Of a stretch of 45,316 nucleotides of DNA, positions 22,318-30,406 are shown in pieces. Position 1 is the stretch's first letter; each line of letters begins with the position of its first letter. The stretch spans positions 1 through 45,316 of the forward strand of contig WRJA01000008.1 in assembly GCA_009782435.1 (NCBI GenBank). The letters run 5' to 3'. The notes under the pieces are model-generated. The model ran no database searches. It saw only the letters and a program-made list of their open reading frames with translations, and had not been told where the DNA came from. A program made the translations under genes and the position numbers. Source of the DNA: Oscillospiraceae bacterium (GTDB lineage: Bacteria > Bacillota > Clostridia > Oscillospirales > Oscillospiraceae).

Positions 22318-23640
22318 TTAATTATCAAATAATGATCGATCGCCGAGTATCGCGCGTAAAAACACATCGCCGCGCGGAGCTGCGACCTGTATCGGTATCC
22401 CCAAAACATGCTCCGCTTCTTTGAGCGTTATATCGTCCAAGAACACGCCTTCTCCGTGCCTGAGCATGGTCTGAGGTATGATGAGCCTTTCACCTGTGTG
22501 CCGGTCTTTAAGCTGAGCGATAAGGTCCCCTCCCGTGACAAGGCCGGCGACGTCAACGCTCTCTCCGAAAAAATCATTTCTGACAGCGAATACTTTTCCG
22601 TGTATTTTACCACATTTTCCGGATGCTGTCAGTATAAGATTTCGCAAAGATTCAGCTGCGGCAGCGCCGGTAGCGACGCAGAACGATCGGTCATCGCCGT
22701 CTTCGGGGTCTGTCAGATCGAGCTCATCCGTGAATTCCGTTTCAAACGAACGGAGCAATCCCACGCCGTTTTCAAGCTGTCTGTATTCCTCGTAAAACTC
22801 GTCGGGAGGTATCTTAAGGCCCGCTGTCAGATAAAACTCATCCGAACAGAAAAAAATCCTGCTGCCGAATTTCTTCAGACACTCCTCCGAAAAATTCTCA
22901 GCGGCGCAAACGACGCTTTTTGCCGACCGCCTGTCGAAAGGCATAAGCGGAAAGCGGTCGTTCCCGAATTTTGTTATGCCGGCCGGCACGATCGAAACAC
23001 TGCCGACGCCCGGTGCGAGCTCGGCCAAGTCTTCCATGCTTTTTTGCAGCATCAGGCCGTCGTTAAGACCGAAACAGCATACGATCTGACAATCCATCAC
23101 GATACCGGCGGCGGCAAAACGCCTCATTATCTCAAGACCTGCGGCTCCGTTCTTATTTCCGAGCATACGGGCGCGAAGTGCGGGGTCGGTGCTGTGAACG
23201 GATATTTTCAAAGGGCTGAGCTTGAGGTCGCAGATTCTTTGTATATCGCTCTCCGACAGATTGGTGAGCGTTACATAATTGCCGGAAAGAAAGCTGAGCC
23301 TCACATCGTCGTCTTTAAAATAGAGCGAATCACGCATCCCGCCGGGTAGCCGGTCAACGAAACAAAACACGCATTTATTCGTGCACGGCCTTACATTGTC
23401 CATCAGATATGTGTCAAAGGCAGCCCCGAGGTCCTCGCCTTCGTTTTTCTTGATTTTCACGAGACGTCTTTTTCCCGAAGGCGTCTCGATCTCCAATGAA
23501 AGGCTTTCGTCATAGGAGTGGTATTTGTAATCGATCACATCATTTATTTCAGCGCCGTTTATCGATATCAAACGATCTGCGGGTTTGACTTTACCTTTCA
23601 GCGGGCTTTTTTTATCGATCGTTTTGATGACGGAACTCAT
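22318..23640 (-). CDS. PDZ / radical-SAM-like DUF512 protein
   Basis: This 440-residue protein has an N-terminal PDZ-like part (SPLKGKVKPADRLISINGAE), then the CX3CX2C cluster CTNKCVFCFVDRLPGGMRDS typical of the YgaB/TIGR03279 family. A barrel-like part follows (LKISVHSTDPALRARML), then the C-terminal DUF512 region. The cluster motif matches radical-SAM proteins. Its function is not established; it is found beside der in many anaerobes. The start at ATG 23640 has AAGGAAA upstream; 10 bases separate its stop from the der GTG. Confidence 0.88.
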   Translation of the reverse strand: MSSVIKTIDKKSPLKGKVKPADRLISINGAEINDVIDYKYHSYDESLSLEIETPSGKRRLVKIKKNEGEDLGAAFDTYLMDNVRPCTNKCVFCFVDRLPGGMRDSLYFKDDDVRLSFLSGNYVTLTNLSESDIQRICDLKLSPLKISVHSTDPALRARMLGNKNGAAGLEIMRRFAAAGIVMDCQIVCCFGLNDGLMLQKSMEDLAELAPGVGSVSIVPAGITKFGNDRFPLMPFDRRSAKSVVCAAENFSEECLKKFGSRIFFCSDEFYLTAGLKIPPDEFYEEYRQLENGVGLLRSFETEFTDELDLTDPEDGDDRSFCVATGAAAAESLRNLILTASGKCGKIHGKVFAVRNDFFGESVDVAGLVTGGDLIAQLKDRHTGERLIIPQTMLRHGEGVFLDDITLKEAEHVLGIPIQVAAPRGDVFLRAILGDRSLFDN

Positions 23641-23672
23641 AGCCGTTTCCTTCCGCCGGAGCCGGTATCCGG

Positions 23673-23698
23673 AAAAAAACAAGCGGGGGAGTCCCCGC
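23673..23698 (-). terminator. Terminator of yceD-rpmF
   Basis: On the minus strand GCGGGGAC pairs with TCCCCCGC and is followed by TTGTTTTTTT. It separates rpmF from the DUF512-der-plsY operon. Confidence 0.8.
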
Positions 23699-23704
23699 AG
23701 GTTT

Positions 23705-23896
23705 TTAATGCTTTTCTTCGACTGCCGCTATGACCTCGCGGCCTTTGTATTTGCCGCATACCTTACATACCCGGTGGGGCAAATGAAAAGAACCGCAATT
23801 CGGACACGCCGTTATTCCGGGTGTTTCCAGTTTCCAGTGAGACGAACGTCTCTTGTCCCGTCTTGCTTTTGATACTTTCCCTTTTGGTACCGCCAT
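23705..23896 (-). CDS. rpmF: 50S ribosomal protein L32
   Basis: This 63-residue protein is typical L32: [18 protein letters not shown] start and a zinc ribbon with [18 protein letters not shown]. It lies 24 bases after yceD with a GGGAGGTG-type site upstream. Confidence 0.97.
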   Translation of the reverse strand: MAVPKGKVSKARRDKRRSSHWKLETPGITACPNCGSFHLPHRVCKVCGKYKGREVIAAVEEKH

Positions 23897-23920
23897 ATAA
23901 ACACCTCCCGATAAGTCCTG

Positions 23921-24430
23921 TTATTCCGGTATTTCTCCGGTTTCCGAAAGCCGCGCCAAAACGGCAAATCTCGGATCCGGTATTACCTTGCACTCGCAGG
24001 ACCCGGTATTCAAATCAACGCCGCAGCCTCCGCATAATCCGGCACAGTCTTCCCTGCAGAGGCATTTCGCGTCATAATTCAGAATAAACGCTGTTTCGAG
24101 AACACTGTCGATATCCAGAAAGTCGCCGTCAAGCGAATAAATATCCGGATCGTCGTTTTCTCGGCGCTCGGCGGACACAGCAGCGTCGATATCGATTTCT
24201 GCTGCGTTGTCAAACTTGCGGCCGCAGCGGTCGCAAACGCATATCATCCGGGCGGAAAGCCAAGCTTTGAGCGTGAGCATGCCCGCCTTGTTTTTGATCT
24301 CACCGGCGGCGGCCGGGGGAGAAACAAATCTGTCTATCGAAGGGAAATCCAAGCGATCCGTTCCAAGCCGGCACTCAAAATGCATACCGGAGCCGGGCAT
24401 GTCTATGATTTCACGCAGATTAAGTTTCAT
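23921..24430 (-). CDS. YceD / DUF177 family protein
   Basis: This protein of 169 residues has the DUF177 pattern: a beta-rich N-terminus, a first CxxC pair in CVCDRCGRKF, then a second cluster in CLCREDCAGLCGGCGVDLN. YceD proteins are linked to 23S rRNA/L32 accumulation. The gene is immediately upstream of rpmF, the family's standard location. ATG 24430 with GTGAGG ten bases upstream is preferred over GTG 24442. Confidence 0.92.
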   Translation of the reverse strand: MKLNLREIIDMPGSGMHFECRLGTDRLDFPSIDRFVSPPAAAGEIKNKAGMLTLKAWLSARMICVCDRCGRKFDNAAEIDIDAAVSAERRENDDPDIYSLDGDFLDIDSVLETAFILNYDAKCLCREDCAGLCGGCGVDLNTGSCECKVIPDPRFAVLARLSETGEIPE

Positions 24431-24456
24431 TGGGAGCCTCACACAGTCGCTTTAAT

Positions 24457-24485
24457 ATTATAGATTGATTGTTTTTGCTTGTCAA
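24457..24485 (-). promoter_or_regulatory. Promoter of yceD-rpmF
   Basis: On the minus strand TTGACA (24485-24480) and a perfect TATAAT (24462-24457) are separated by 17 bases, 26 bases upstream of the start codon. Confidence 0.88.
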
Positions 24486-24582
24486 ATATTTTTTTCAGGC
24501 ATGTTATTTCCGGTTTTTCAGCCCGCCCGGCACGTGTGTCTTAAGCGGTAAAGTCCCCGTCCGCCGGCAGGAGATGCGGCGG

Positions 24583-25479
24583 TCAGAGTTCGATTTGTTC
24601 GTCTTCGGGGCTCGGGAAGAGTTTTTCCACCATTCGTATGTAGCCGGGGAGCGCCCCTTCAAAATCGACGCCGAAACGCCTGGGCGTGTTTCGGAGCATA
24701 CTGCGTTCCACGGCGTTTGAAACCAACCGTGCCGAAATATGCAAAGCGTCGCGCAGTTCGGCGCCGCGAACGGAAAGCGCCGCGAAAGATGAAGCGAAAA
24801 GGTCCCCCGTGCCGTAGAATACGCCGGGCTGTACGGGGCGCATCACGCAATATGCCTTGCCGCTTTGTAAATCGGCGGCTGCGATCCCGACCTCTCCGGG
24901 GGAAAACCGGACTCCGGTCACGGCAATCGTTTTCGGACCGAAGCGACTGAGCCCGTCGAGCAGGGCGGATATGTAATCCTTGCCGTGCGGCGGGGTCTTA
25001 AAGTCGATGCCGGTGAGAAAAGCCGCCTCCGTAACATTCGGCGTTATAACGTCCGCAACGGCGCACAGACGCCTGAACGCAAGGCACATGCTGTGGTCAA
25101 AATTGTGATAATATTTACCGTTGTCCGCCATTACCGGATCGACTATGACAAGCGTGTCTTTATCGGAGAGGCCGGCGATGACTCCCTCAAGCAGCTTGCC
25201 CTGCCGGGGCGAGGCAAGATATCCTGAATAAATACCGTCAAATTTTGCGCCTTCCGAGCACCAATGTTCCGCTATAGGCAGCATGTCATCGGAAAGATCC
25301 CTGATCACAAAGTTTTTAAATTCTCCCGTATGCGTTGACAGGAGCGCCGTAGGGAGACAGGAACACTCGACGCCCGCCGCGGATATTACGGGAAGCGCGA
25401 CGGTCAATGAGCATTTTCCGAGACCGGACAAATCGTGTACGGCGGCGATTCTTTTCGCGGGATGAAGAGTTTGTTTCAT
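24583..25479 (-). CDS. pdxY: Pyridoxamine/pyridoxal kinase
   Basis: This 298-residue ribokinase-family protein has the pyridoxal-kinase layout: AAVHDLSGLGKCSLTVALPV at the N-terminus, VIVDPVMADNGKYY in the middle, ITPNVTEAAFLTG, and the anion-hole motif FYGTGDLFASSFAA containing the catalytic Asp. It phosphorylates B6 vitamers to give PLP. The start ATG 25479 has AAAGGAT upstream. It is a stand-alone gene with its own promoter, divergent from the lipoprotein operon. Confidence 0.9.
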   Translation of the reverse strand: MKQTLHPAKRIAAVHDLSGLGKCSLTVALPVISAAGVECSCLPTALLSTHTGEFKNFVIRDLSDDMLPIAEHWCSEGAKFDGIYSGYLASPRQGKLLEGVIAGLSDKDTLVIVDPVMADNGKYYHNFDHSMCLAFRRLCAVADVITPNVTEAAFLTGIDFKTPPHGKDYISALLDGLSRFGPKTIAVTGVRFSPGEVGIAAADLQSGKAYCVMRPVQPGVFYGTGDLFASSFAALSVRGAELRDALHISARLVSNAVERSMLRNTPRRFGVDFEGALPGYIRMVEKLFPSPEDEQIEL

Positions 25480-25501
25480 AACAGTATCCTTTCCCGGTAA
25501 A

Positions 25502-25530
25502 ACTGTATACCGGCGCCGGGTAATTGTCAA
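25502..25530 (-). promoter_or_regulatory. Promoter of pdxY
   Basis: On the minus strand TTGACA (25530-25525) and TACAGT (25507-25502) are separated by 17 bases; the spacer contains the palindrome CCGGCGCCGG. Confidence 0.75.
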
Positions 25531-25577
25531 CCCGGGCAAAAGACCCGAAAGAGGCTTCGCCCGAAATAGGCGACATA

Positions 25578-25606
25578 TTGACAGCGCCGGAAACCGGGCT
25601 TATACT
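25578..25606 (+). promoter_or_regulatory. Promoter of lipoprotein-MBOAT-DHHW operon
   Basis: TTGACA (25578-25583) and TATACT (25601-25606) are separated by 17 bases, divergent from the pdxY promoter 48 bases away. AAAGGAGGAG precedes the first gene. Confidence 0.82.
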
Positions 25607-25658
25607 TTACAGCGACGGGAGTCGACACGATAAAGTTTAAAAGGAGGAGCACAGATTG

Positions 25659-26231
25659 ATGAAAAAACTGTTGCTGTTGCCGATCTCGGCGCTGATTTTG
25701 ATCGCTGTTGCCGGATGCGGCGGCGGCGCCCCTGCCGATACAAACGATTCAAATCTGAACGGCGCGCCGGCCGAAATTCTCGGCGAATTGGCGGATATGA
25801 TACAAACAGACGCTCCCGCGACGTTTGATTCCGCAATAACGGCTGACAACTGCAAAGGTCTCGGGCTCACTTCCGAAGAGTTTGATAAATATGTCAGTGA
25901 CGCCGTTCTGTCGACAGCGGCTATTTCAACTTTCGCGCATGAAGTCGCGCTGTTTTCCGCCAAAGACCCGGCGTCGGCTCTTGAAATAAAAAAATTGATT
26001 GCCGCGAATTACGATTCGAACAAATGGATATGTGTTTTTCCGGAAAAAAGCTGCGTGACGGATTCGGGAAATTATGTTTTGCTCGCTGTCGGAAGAAGCG
26101 AATACATCGATGCTCTTACTGCCGCTTTTTCGGAACTCGCCGGCACGACGGGCGAAATTGACGTTTTCTTTTCGGGGCCTGCGGGCGGCGTGTCTCCCGG
26201 CGGCCCGGGAGGATTGCTCCTGCCCGGCTGA
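25659..26231 (+). CDS. DUF4358-like lipoprotein
   Basis: This protein of 190 residues starts with a lipoprotein signal: MKKLLLLPISALILIAVAGC, with the lipobox VAGC and the Cys as residue 20. After a short linker comes a domain (about 45-170) with STFAHEVALFSAKDPASALE and GNYVLLAVGRSEYIDALTAA. It matches my recollection of DUF4358, a family found beside AlgI-type acyltransferase genes in Clostridia. The C-terminus is Gly/Pro-rich. It is anchored outside the membrane. The role is unknown; its place ahead of MBOAT and DHHW genes points to envelope polymer modification. Confidence 0.75.
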   Translation: MKKLLLLPISALILIAVAGCGGGAPADTNDSNLNGAPAEILGELADMIQTDAPATFDSAITADNCKGLGLTSEEFDKYVSDAVLSTAAISTFAHEVALFSAKDPASALEIKKLIAANYDSNKWICVFPEKSCVTDSGNYVLLAVGRSEYIDALTAAFSELAGTTGEIDVFFSGPAGGVSPGGPGGLLLPG

Positions 26232-26263
26232 GAAAAACAAAAAGGCGAGGGGAGGTAAGCAAA

Positions 26264-27670
26264 ATACTTTTTTCAAGCGTGACGTTTCTCTATTATTTTT
26301 TGCCGGCAGTCCTTGCGTTGTATTTTATTACGCCGACGCCGAAGGGGTCGCCCGGCTTTCGAAATCTTGTTCTTCTTACGGTAAGTCTTGTGTTCTATGC
26401 GTGGGGAGAGCCTGTATATGTCCTTTTAATGGCGGCGCAGTGTGTATCCGCTTGGGCGTTCGGTCTGCTGACAGACAGGCTGAGAGGCAGACCCGCCGCC
26501 CGCGTCACGACTGCGGCGTCTGTTGTTGTCAGCCTGAGCGGGCTTATTTTCTTTAAGTACACAGATTTTTTTATCAAAAACGTCAACGGCATCTTTGGCT
26601 CCGAGATCGGTCTTTTCGGCTATGCCTTGCCGCTCGGAATAAGTTTTTATACTTTCCAGATCATAAGCTATACCGTCGATTTGTACAGAGGCACGGTCGG
26701 GGTACGACGCAGTCTGCCGGATTTTTCGGCCTATGTCACTTTATTTCCGCAGCTTATCGCGGGCCCGATCGTCCGGTATTCGGATGTGGCGCGCGAGCTT
26801 TCGCGGCGCGAACACAGTATTGAAGCTTTCTCTCTCGGTGTGCGGCGATTTGTCACGGGGTTGGGGAAAAAGGTATTAATAGCGAATGTTATGGGCGAGC
26901 TCGTCGCGGCCTGCAAACAGAGCGGCGAATACAGCCTTTTATTCGCGTGGCTGTATGTTATTTCATACGGGCTTCAGATATATTATGATTTTTCGGGCTA
27001 CAGCGATATGGCAATAGGCTTGGGGCAAATGTTCGGCTTCAAATTTCCCGAGAATTTCAATTATCCCTACACCGCGAAAAGCATATCGGATTTCTGGAGG
27101 CAATGGCATATGTCGCTTTCCGGTTGGTTTCGCGATTACGTTTACGTCCCGCTCGGCGGCAGCCGCAAGGGCGGGGCCAGATACATATTCAACGTTGTTT
27201 TAGTCTGGGGACTGACGGGTTTCTGGCACGGCGCGGATTGGAATTATATACTTTGGGGGCTGTATTTTGCCGCGATACTGCTTGCGGAGAAGTTTTTCAT
27301 ATCGAGGCTTCTTGAAAAGTCGCCCGGTTTTATATGCCATGCTTATGTATTGTTATTGATGGCGGTAAGCTGGGTGCTTTTCGACGGTACGGGTTTTTCG
27401 CAGATAGGCGCGGCGTCGGCGCGGCTTTTCGGGTTCGGAATCTCAGGGCCTGCGGGAGTGTCATCGCTGTATTATTTGAGGAGCTATCTTGTGCCGCTCG
27501 TTTTGGCGGCGGTCGGCTGCACGCCGCTGCCTAAAAATCTGGCGCTCCGACTGCTCCGGAAAAGACCTTTTGCCGCTTTGGAAGCCGTCGGCGTCGGCGT
27601 TTTACTCATTGTGATAACGGCGTATTTGGCGGACGGTTCATTCAATCCGTTTATTTATTTCAGATTTTGA
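26264..27670 (+). CDS. MBOAT-family O-acyltransferase (AlgI/DltB-like), apparent AUA start
   Basis: This polytopic enzyme of about 468 residues moves acyl groups across the membrane. The MBOAT motifs are visible: YDFSGYSDMAIGLGQMFGFK, YPYTAKSISDFWRQWHMSLS, GWFRDYVYVPLGGSRKG, and the catalytic-His region LTGFWHGADWNYILWG. Homologues start MLFSSxTFLxYFLP. Here the frame reads ATA-CTT-TTT-TCA-AGC-GTG-ACG (I/M-L-F-S-S-V-T). GGGGAGGT (26249-26256) is seven bases before ATA 26264 but 22 before the first standard codon, GTG 26279. There is no ATG, GTG or TTG between the upstream stop and the ATA. AUA is therefore the likely initiator, or the site is mutated or misread. It is followed directly by its DHHW partner. 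Confidence 0.88.
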   Translation: MLFSSVTFLYYFLPAVLALYFITPTPKGSPGFRNLVLLTVSLVFYAWGEPVYVLLMAAQCVSAWAFGLLTDRLRGRPAARVTTAASVVVSLSGLIFFKYTDFFIKNVNGIFGSEIGLFGYALPLGISFYTFQIISYTVDLYRGTVGVRRSLPDFSAYVTLFPQLIAGPIVRYSDVARELSRREHSIEAFSLGVRRFVTGLGKKVLIANVMGELVAACKQSGEYSLLFAWLYVISYGLQIYYDFSGYSDMAIGLGQMFGFKFPENFNYPYTAKSISDFWRQWHMSLSGWFRDYVYVPLGGSRKGGARYIFNVVLVWGLTGFWHGADWNYILWGLYFAAILLAEKFFISRLLEKSPGFICHAYVLLLMAVSWVLFDGTGFSQIGAASARLFGFGISGPAGVSSLYYLRSYLVPLVLAAVGCTPLPKNLALRLLRKRPFAALEAVGVGVLLIVITAYLADGSFNPFIYFRF

Positions 27671-27684
27671 AGGGGGGCGGTTTT

Positions 27685-28794
27685 ACGGACAAAAAAACGA
27701 CCGGACTCCGCCGAAAATTGACCGCGGCGGTGTTCGTTATGATCATCGGCTTTTTTCCCCTGCTCGGTTTTGTAACAGAACCGCCGGCAATACTGACAAG
27801 CGAGCGCAGAGCGCCGGCCAAGCTGCCCGTGTTTTCCGCGAAAACTGTTATTTCCGGCGAGTTTGCTGATAAATTCGAATCATACGCCGCCGATAACATA
27901 CCGCTGCGCGAGAGACTTCGTACCCTGCGCGCCGCGGCCGTATTCGGCGTGTTCATGCAAACCGATAAAGACGGCCTGTATTTTACTCCCGAAGGCGCGG
28001 GAAAGTTTGCTGCTTTGGACTCCGCCTCGGTCGAGCTCGCAGCCGACAAAATCAAAAGAGTCGCCGACGGGCTTTCGGATATGAACGTATATTATTCGTT
28101 CATTCCCGACAAGAGCATCTATATCAAAGCGCGCCGCTTCCCGGGTTTTGACCCTGCGGAGGCGGAGCGAATCATGACGTCGAGGCTGAGCTCGGATGAG
28201 TTTACGTTTATTCCGCTGACAAACGCCCTCGGCATAGGCGATTATTACAAAACCGATCTCCATTGGGACCAGACAAAAATAAGCGGCGTCACAAGCGCGC
28301 TCGGCGCGGCAATGGGCGTTGAGGTCGATATGAGCGGCTGTACGACACTGTACGCCGGAGAATTCTTCGGCGTCTATGCGGGACAAGTCGCCTTGCCGAC
28401 CGGCTCTGACAGCATGTATTATATTTCCTTTCCCGGTTTGACCGCCGAGTATTTAAACGAGAAGACTCTGGCGGCGGAATCCGCTCCGGTTTACGACGTT
28501 GAGGGATTTTCGGGGGTCGATCCCTATGATATTTTTCTGCGCGGAGCGCAGCCGCTTGTGGTTTTGGAGAATAAAAACGCAGCAACGGAGCGTGAATTGT
28601 ATCTTTTCAGAGATTCTTTTTCCTCAAGTTTAGCCCCGCTTTTGGCAAGCGCTTACTCAAAAGTCGTACTCATAGATTTGCGATATCTTGACTCGCGGCT
28701 GCTCGATCAATACATAGAGTTTGTTCCGGGCTCGGACGTTTTGTTTCTGTTCAGTTCACAGATACTGAACAATTCATCCGTCCTGCGGGCGTGA
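27685..28794 (+). CDS. DHHW family (AlgJ/AlgX-like) protein, apparent ACG start
   Basis: This protein of about 369 residues has an N-terminal membrane anchor (RKLTAAVFVMIIGFFPLLGF) and an extracytoplasmic SGNH-hydrolase-like fold. The motif YYKTDLHWDQ provides the Asp-His pair of the DHHW/AlgX group; FRDSFSSSLAPLL is the Ser-containing block. Such proteins accept acyl groups from an MBOAT partner and pass them to a polysaccharide. The only standard start is TTG 27667, which lies inside the ribosome binding site AAGGGGGG (27670-27677). ACG 27685 is seven bases after that site and gives (M)DKKTTGLRRKL, a natural N-terminus. Stop and start regions overlap MBOAT's end. Confidence 0.85.
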   Translation, partial: TDKKTTGLRRKLTAAVFVMIIGFFPLLGFVTEPPAILTSERRAPAKLPVFSAKTVISGEFADKFESYAADNIPLRERLRTLRAAAVFGVFMQTDKDGLYFTPEGAGKFAALDSASVELAADKIKRVADGLSDMNVYYSFIPDKSIYIKARRFPGFDPAEAERIMTSRLSSDEFTFIPLTNALGIGDYYKTDLHWDQTKISGVTSALGAAMGVEVDMSGCTTLYAGEFFGVYAGQVALPTGSDSMYYISFPGLTAEYLNEKTLAAESAPVYDVEGFSGVDPYDIFLRGAQPLVVLENKNAATERELYLFRDSFSSSLAPLLASAYSKVVLIDLRYLDSRLLDQYIEFVPGSDVLFLFSSQILNNSSVLRA

Positions 28795-28839
28795 CGCTAC
28801 AGAGCGTATTCACATGGGACGCGTAACTGATAATAAACC

Positions 28840-28868
28840 TTGAAAAAGACTTTTTATCCGGTATTATA
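28840..28868 (+). promoter_or_regulatory. Promoter of MATE gene (possible leaderless transcript)
   Basis: TTGAAA (28840-28845) and ATTATA (28863-28868) are separated by 17 bases; TATTAT (28862-28867) with 16 is equivalent. The predicted start falls at about 28875, next to ATG 28877. No ribosome binding site is visible. Confidence 0.5.
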
Positions 28869-28876
28869 TGCTTATT

Positions 28877-30325
28877 ATGAATGATAATCCGCAACATTTA
28901 CAAAAAGATACCGCAGACGGCGGGAAAAAACCGGCCGCGCAAAACCCTTTGGGCACGCAGCCTATAGGCAAACTGATGCTCAAATTTGCCATACCGTCGA
29001 TAGCGAGTTCGCTTATCAACGCGATATACAACATCACCGATCAGGTGTTCATTGGCCGCAGCGTAGGTTATCTCGGAAACGCCGCCACGAATATCACGTT
29101 CCCGATAATAACGCTTTGCATAGCGGTAACCATAATGATCGGATCGGGCAGCTCATCCAAATACAGTTTACACTTGGGCGCCGGGAAAAAGGATGAAGCC
29201 GCCGATATAGCCGGGACCGGGATATCGATGCTTGCGATATTCGGCGTGACCATCGGCATACTGACTTTTATACTCACCGAGCCGCTGATGCGGGTCTTCG
29301 GCGCGACGGATCTGATATTTCCTTATGCGGTCACATATACGAGGATAATCGCAGTCGGGATACCTTTTGTACTGTTTGCGACCGGGCTGAGTAACCTGAT
29401 ACGCGCCGACGGCAGCCCGGGATATTCGTTGTTTACGCTTGCCTCGGGCGCGGTATTGAATATGATCCTCGATCCCATTTTCATTTTTGCCCTGAAGATG
29501 GGCATTGCGGGCGCCGCTTACGCGACGGTCATCAGCCAGATCGTTTCGTTTTTTATTGCCTTCGGTTATTTGCGCCGGTTCAAGAACTCGGACTTGACCG
29601 GGAAGATTCCGTTGCTGAAAGCCGAATGCGTCAAAACCATAGCCAAACTCGGACTGCCCGGTTTTACGAACCATTTTATGATGATGGTCATACAGATAAC
29701 GATGAACAACACACTGCGTTTTTACGGAGCGGCGAGTATTTACGGCAGCGATATCCCCCTTGCGGTGGTCGGTGTGATATCGAAATTGAGCATTGTCGTT
29801 ATAGCTTTCAATGTCGGCATAGCGCTGGGATGCCAGCCGATTTTCGGGTTCAATTTCGGGGCGAAAAACTACGCCCGCGTCAAGGAGACATACAAGCGCG
29901 CCGCCGTAGCCGTCGTTGTTATTTCAATGATGATATTCGCTTGTTTTCAGCTGTTCCCGAGGCAGATAGTCAGCATTTTCGGCACGGGCGACGAATTGTA
30001 TTTTCAGTTTGCGGAACGCTATATGAGGATATATTTAATGATGGTCTGCCTGTTCGGGCTGCAGCCGCTGACCGCAAACTTTTTCACGTCCGTGGGCAAG
30101 GCGTATAAGGGGCTTTTCATAACAGTCACGCGGCAGGGGCTTTTCCTGTTCCCTCTGCTTTTGATACTGCCGAGATTTTTGGGCTTCGACGGTATTGTCT
30201 ACGCGGGGCCGATATCGGACAGCGCGGCGATCATGTCGGCGATAATTTTTGCTTTTATTGAATTCAAGACGATCACAAAGCTTGAAAAAGCTCAATCGGC
30301 CGAGCGGAGCGCGGGACCGGGCTGA
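28877..30325 (+). CDS. MATE-family multidrug exporter
   Basis: This protein of 482 residues with 12 helices shows MATE features: IGKLMLKFAIPSIASSLINA with IYNITDQVFIGRSVGYLG, an internal-repeat loop at NLIRADGSPGYSLFTLASGA, and a second-half LGCQPIFGFNFGAKNYARVK. It exports cationic compounds using Na+ or H+. ATG 28868 falls inside the predicted -10 element, so ATG 28877 (MNDNPQHLQ) is preferred; it would lie at about the transcription start. Confidence 0.92.
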   Translation: MNDNPQHLQKDTADGGKKPAAQNPLGTQPIGKLMLKFAIPSIASSLINAIYNITDQVFIGRSVGYLGNAATNITFPIITLCIAVTIMIGSGSSSKYSLHLGAGKKDEAADIAGTGISMLAIFGVTIGILTFILTEPLMRVFGATDLIFPYAVTYTRIIAVGIPFVLFATGLSNLIRADGSPGYSLFTLASGAVLNMILDPIFIFALKMGIAGAAYATVISQIVSFFIAFGYLRRFKNSDLTGKIPLLKAECVKTIAKLGLPGFTNHFMMMVIQITMNNTLRFYGAASIYGSDIPLAVVGVISKLSIVVIAFNVGIALGCQPIFGFNFGAKNYARVKETYKRAAVAVVVISMMIFACFQLFPRQIVSIFGTGDELYFQFAERYMRIYLMMVCLFGLQPLTANFFTSVGKAYKGLFITVTRQGLFLFPLLLILPRFLGFDGIVYAGPISDSAAIMSAIIFAFIEFKTITKLEKAQSAERSAGPG

Positions 30326-30406
30326 GTTTTGAACGCGGACCGGAATAAGCGGGGCGGATTTCGCCGGCGCGCCGACATGCGTTTTGGTTTTTCAGGCGCT
30401 GTGATA

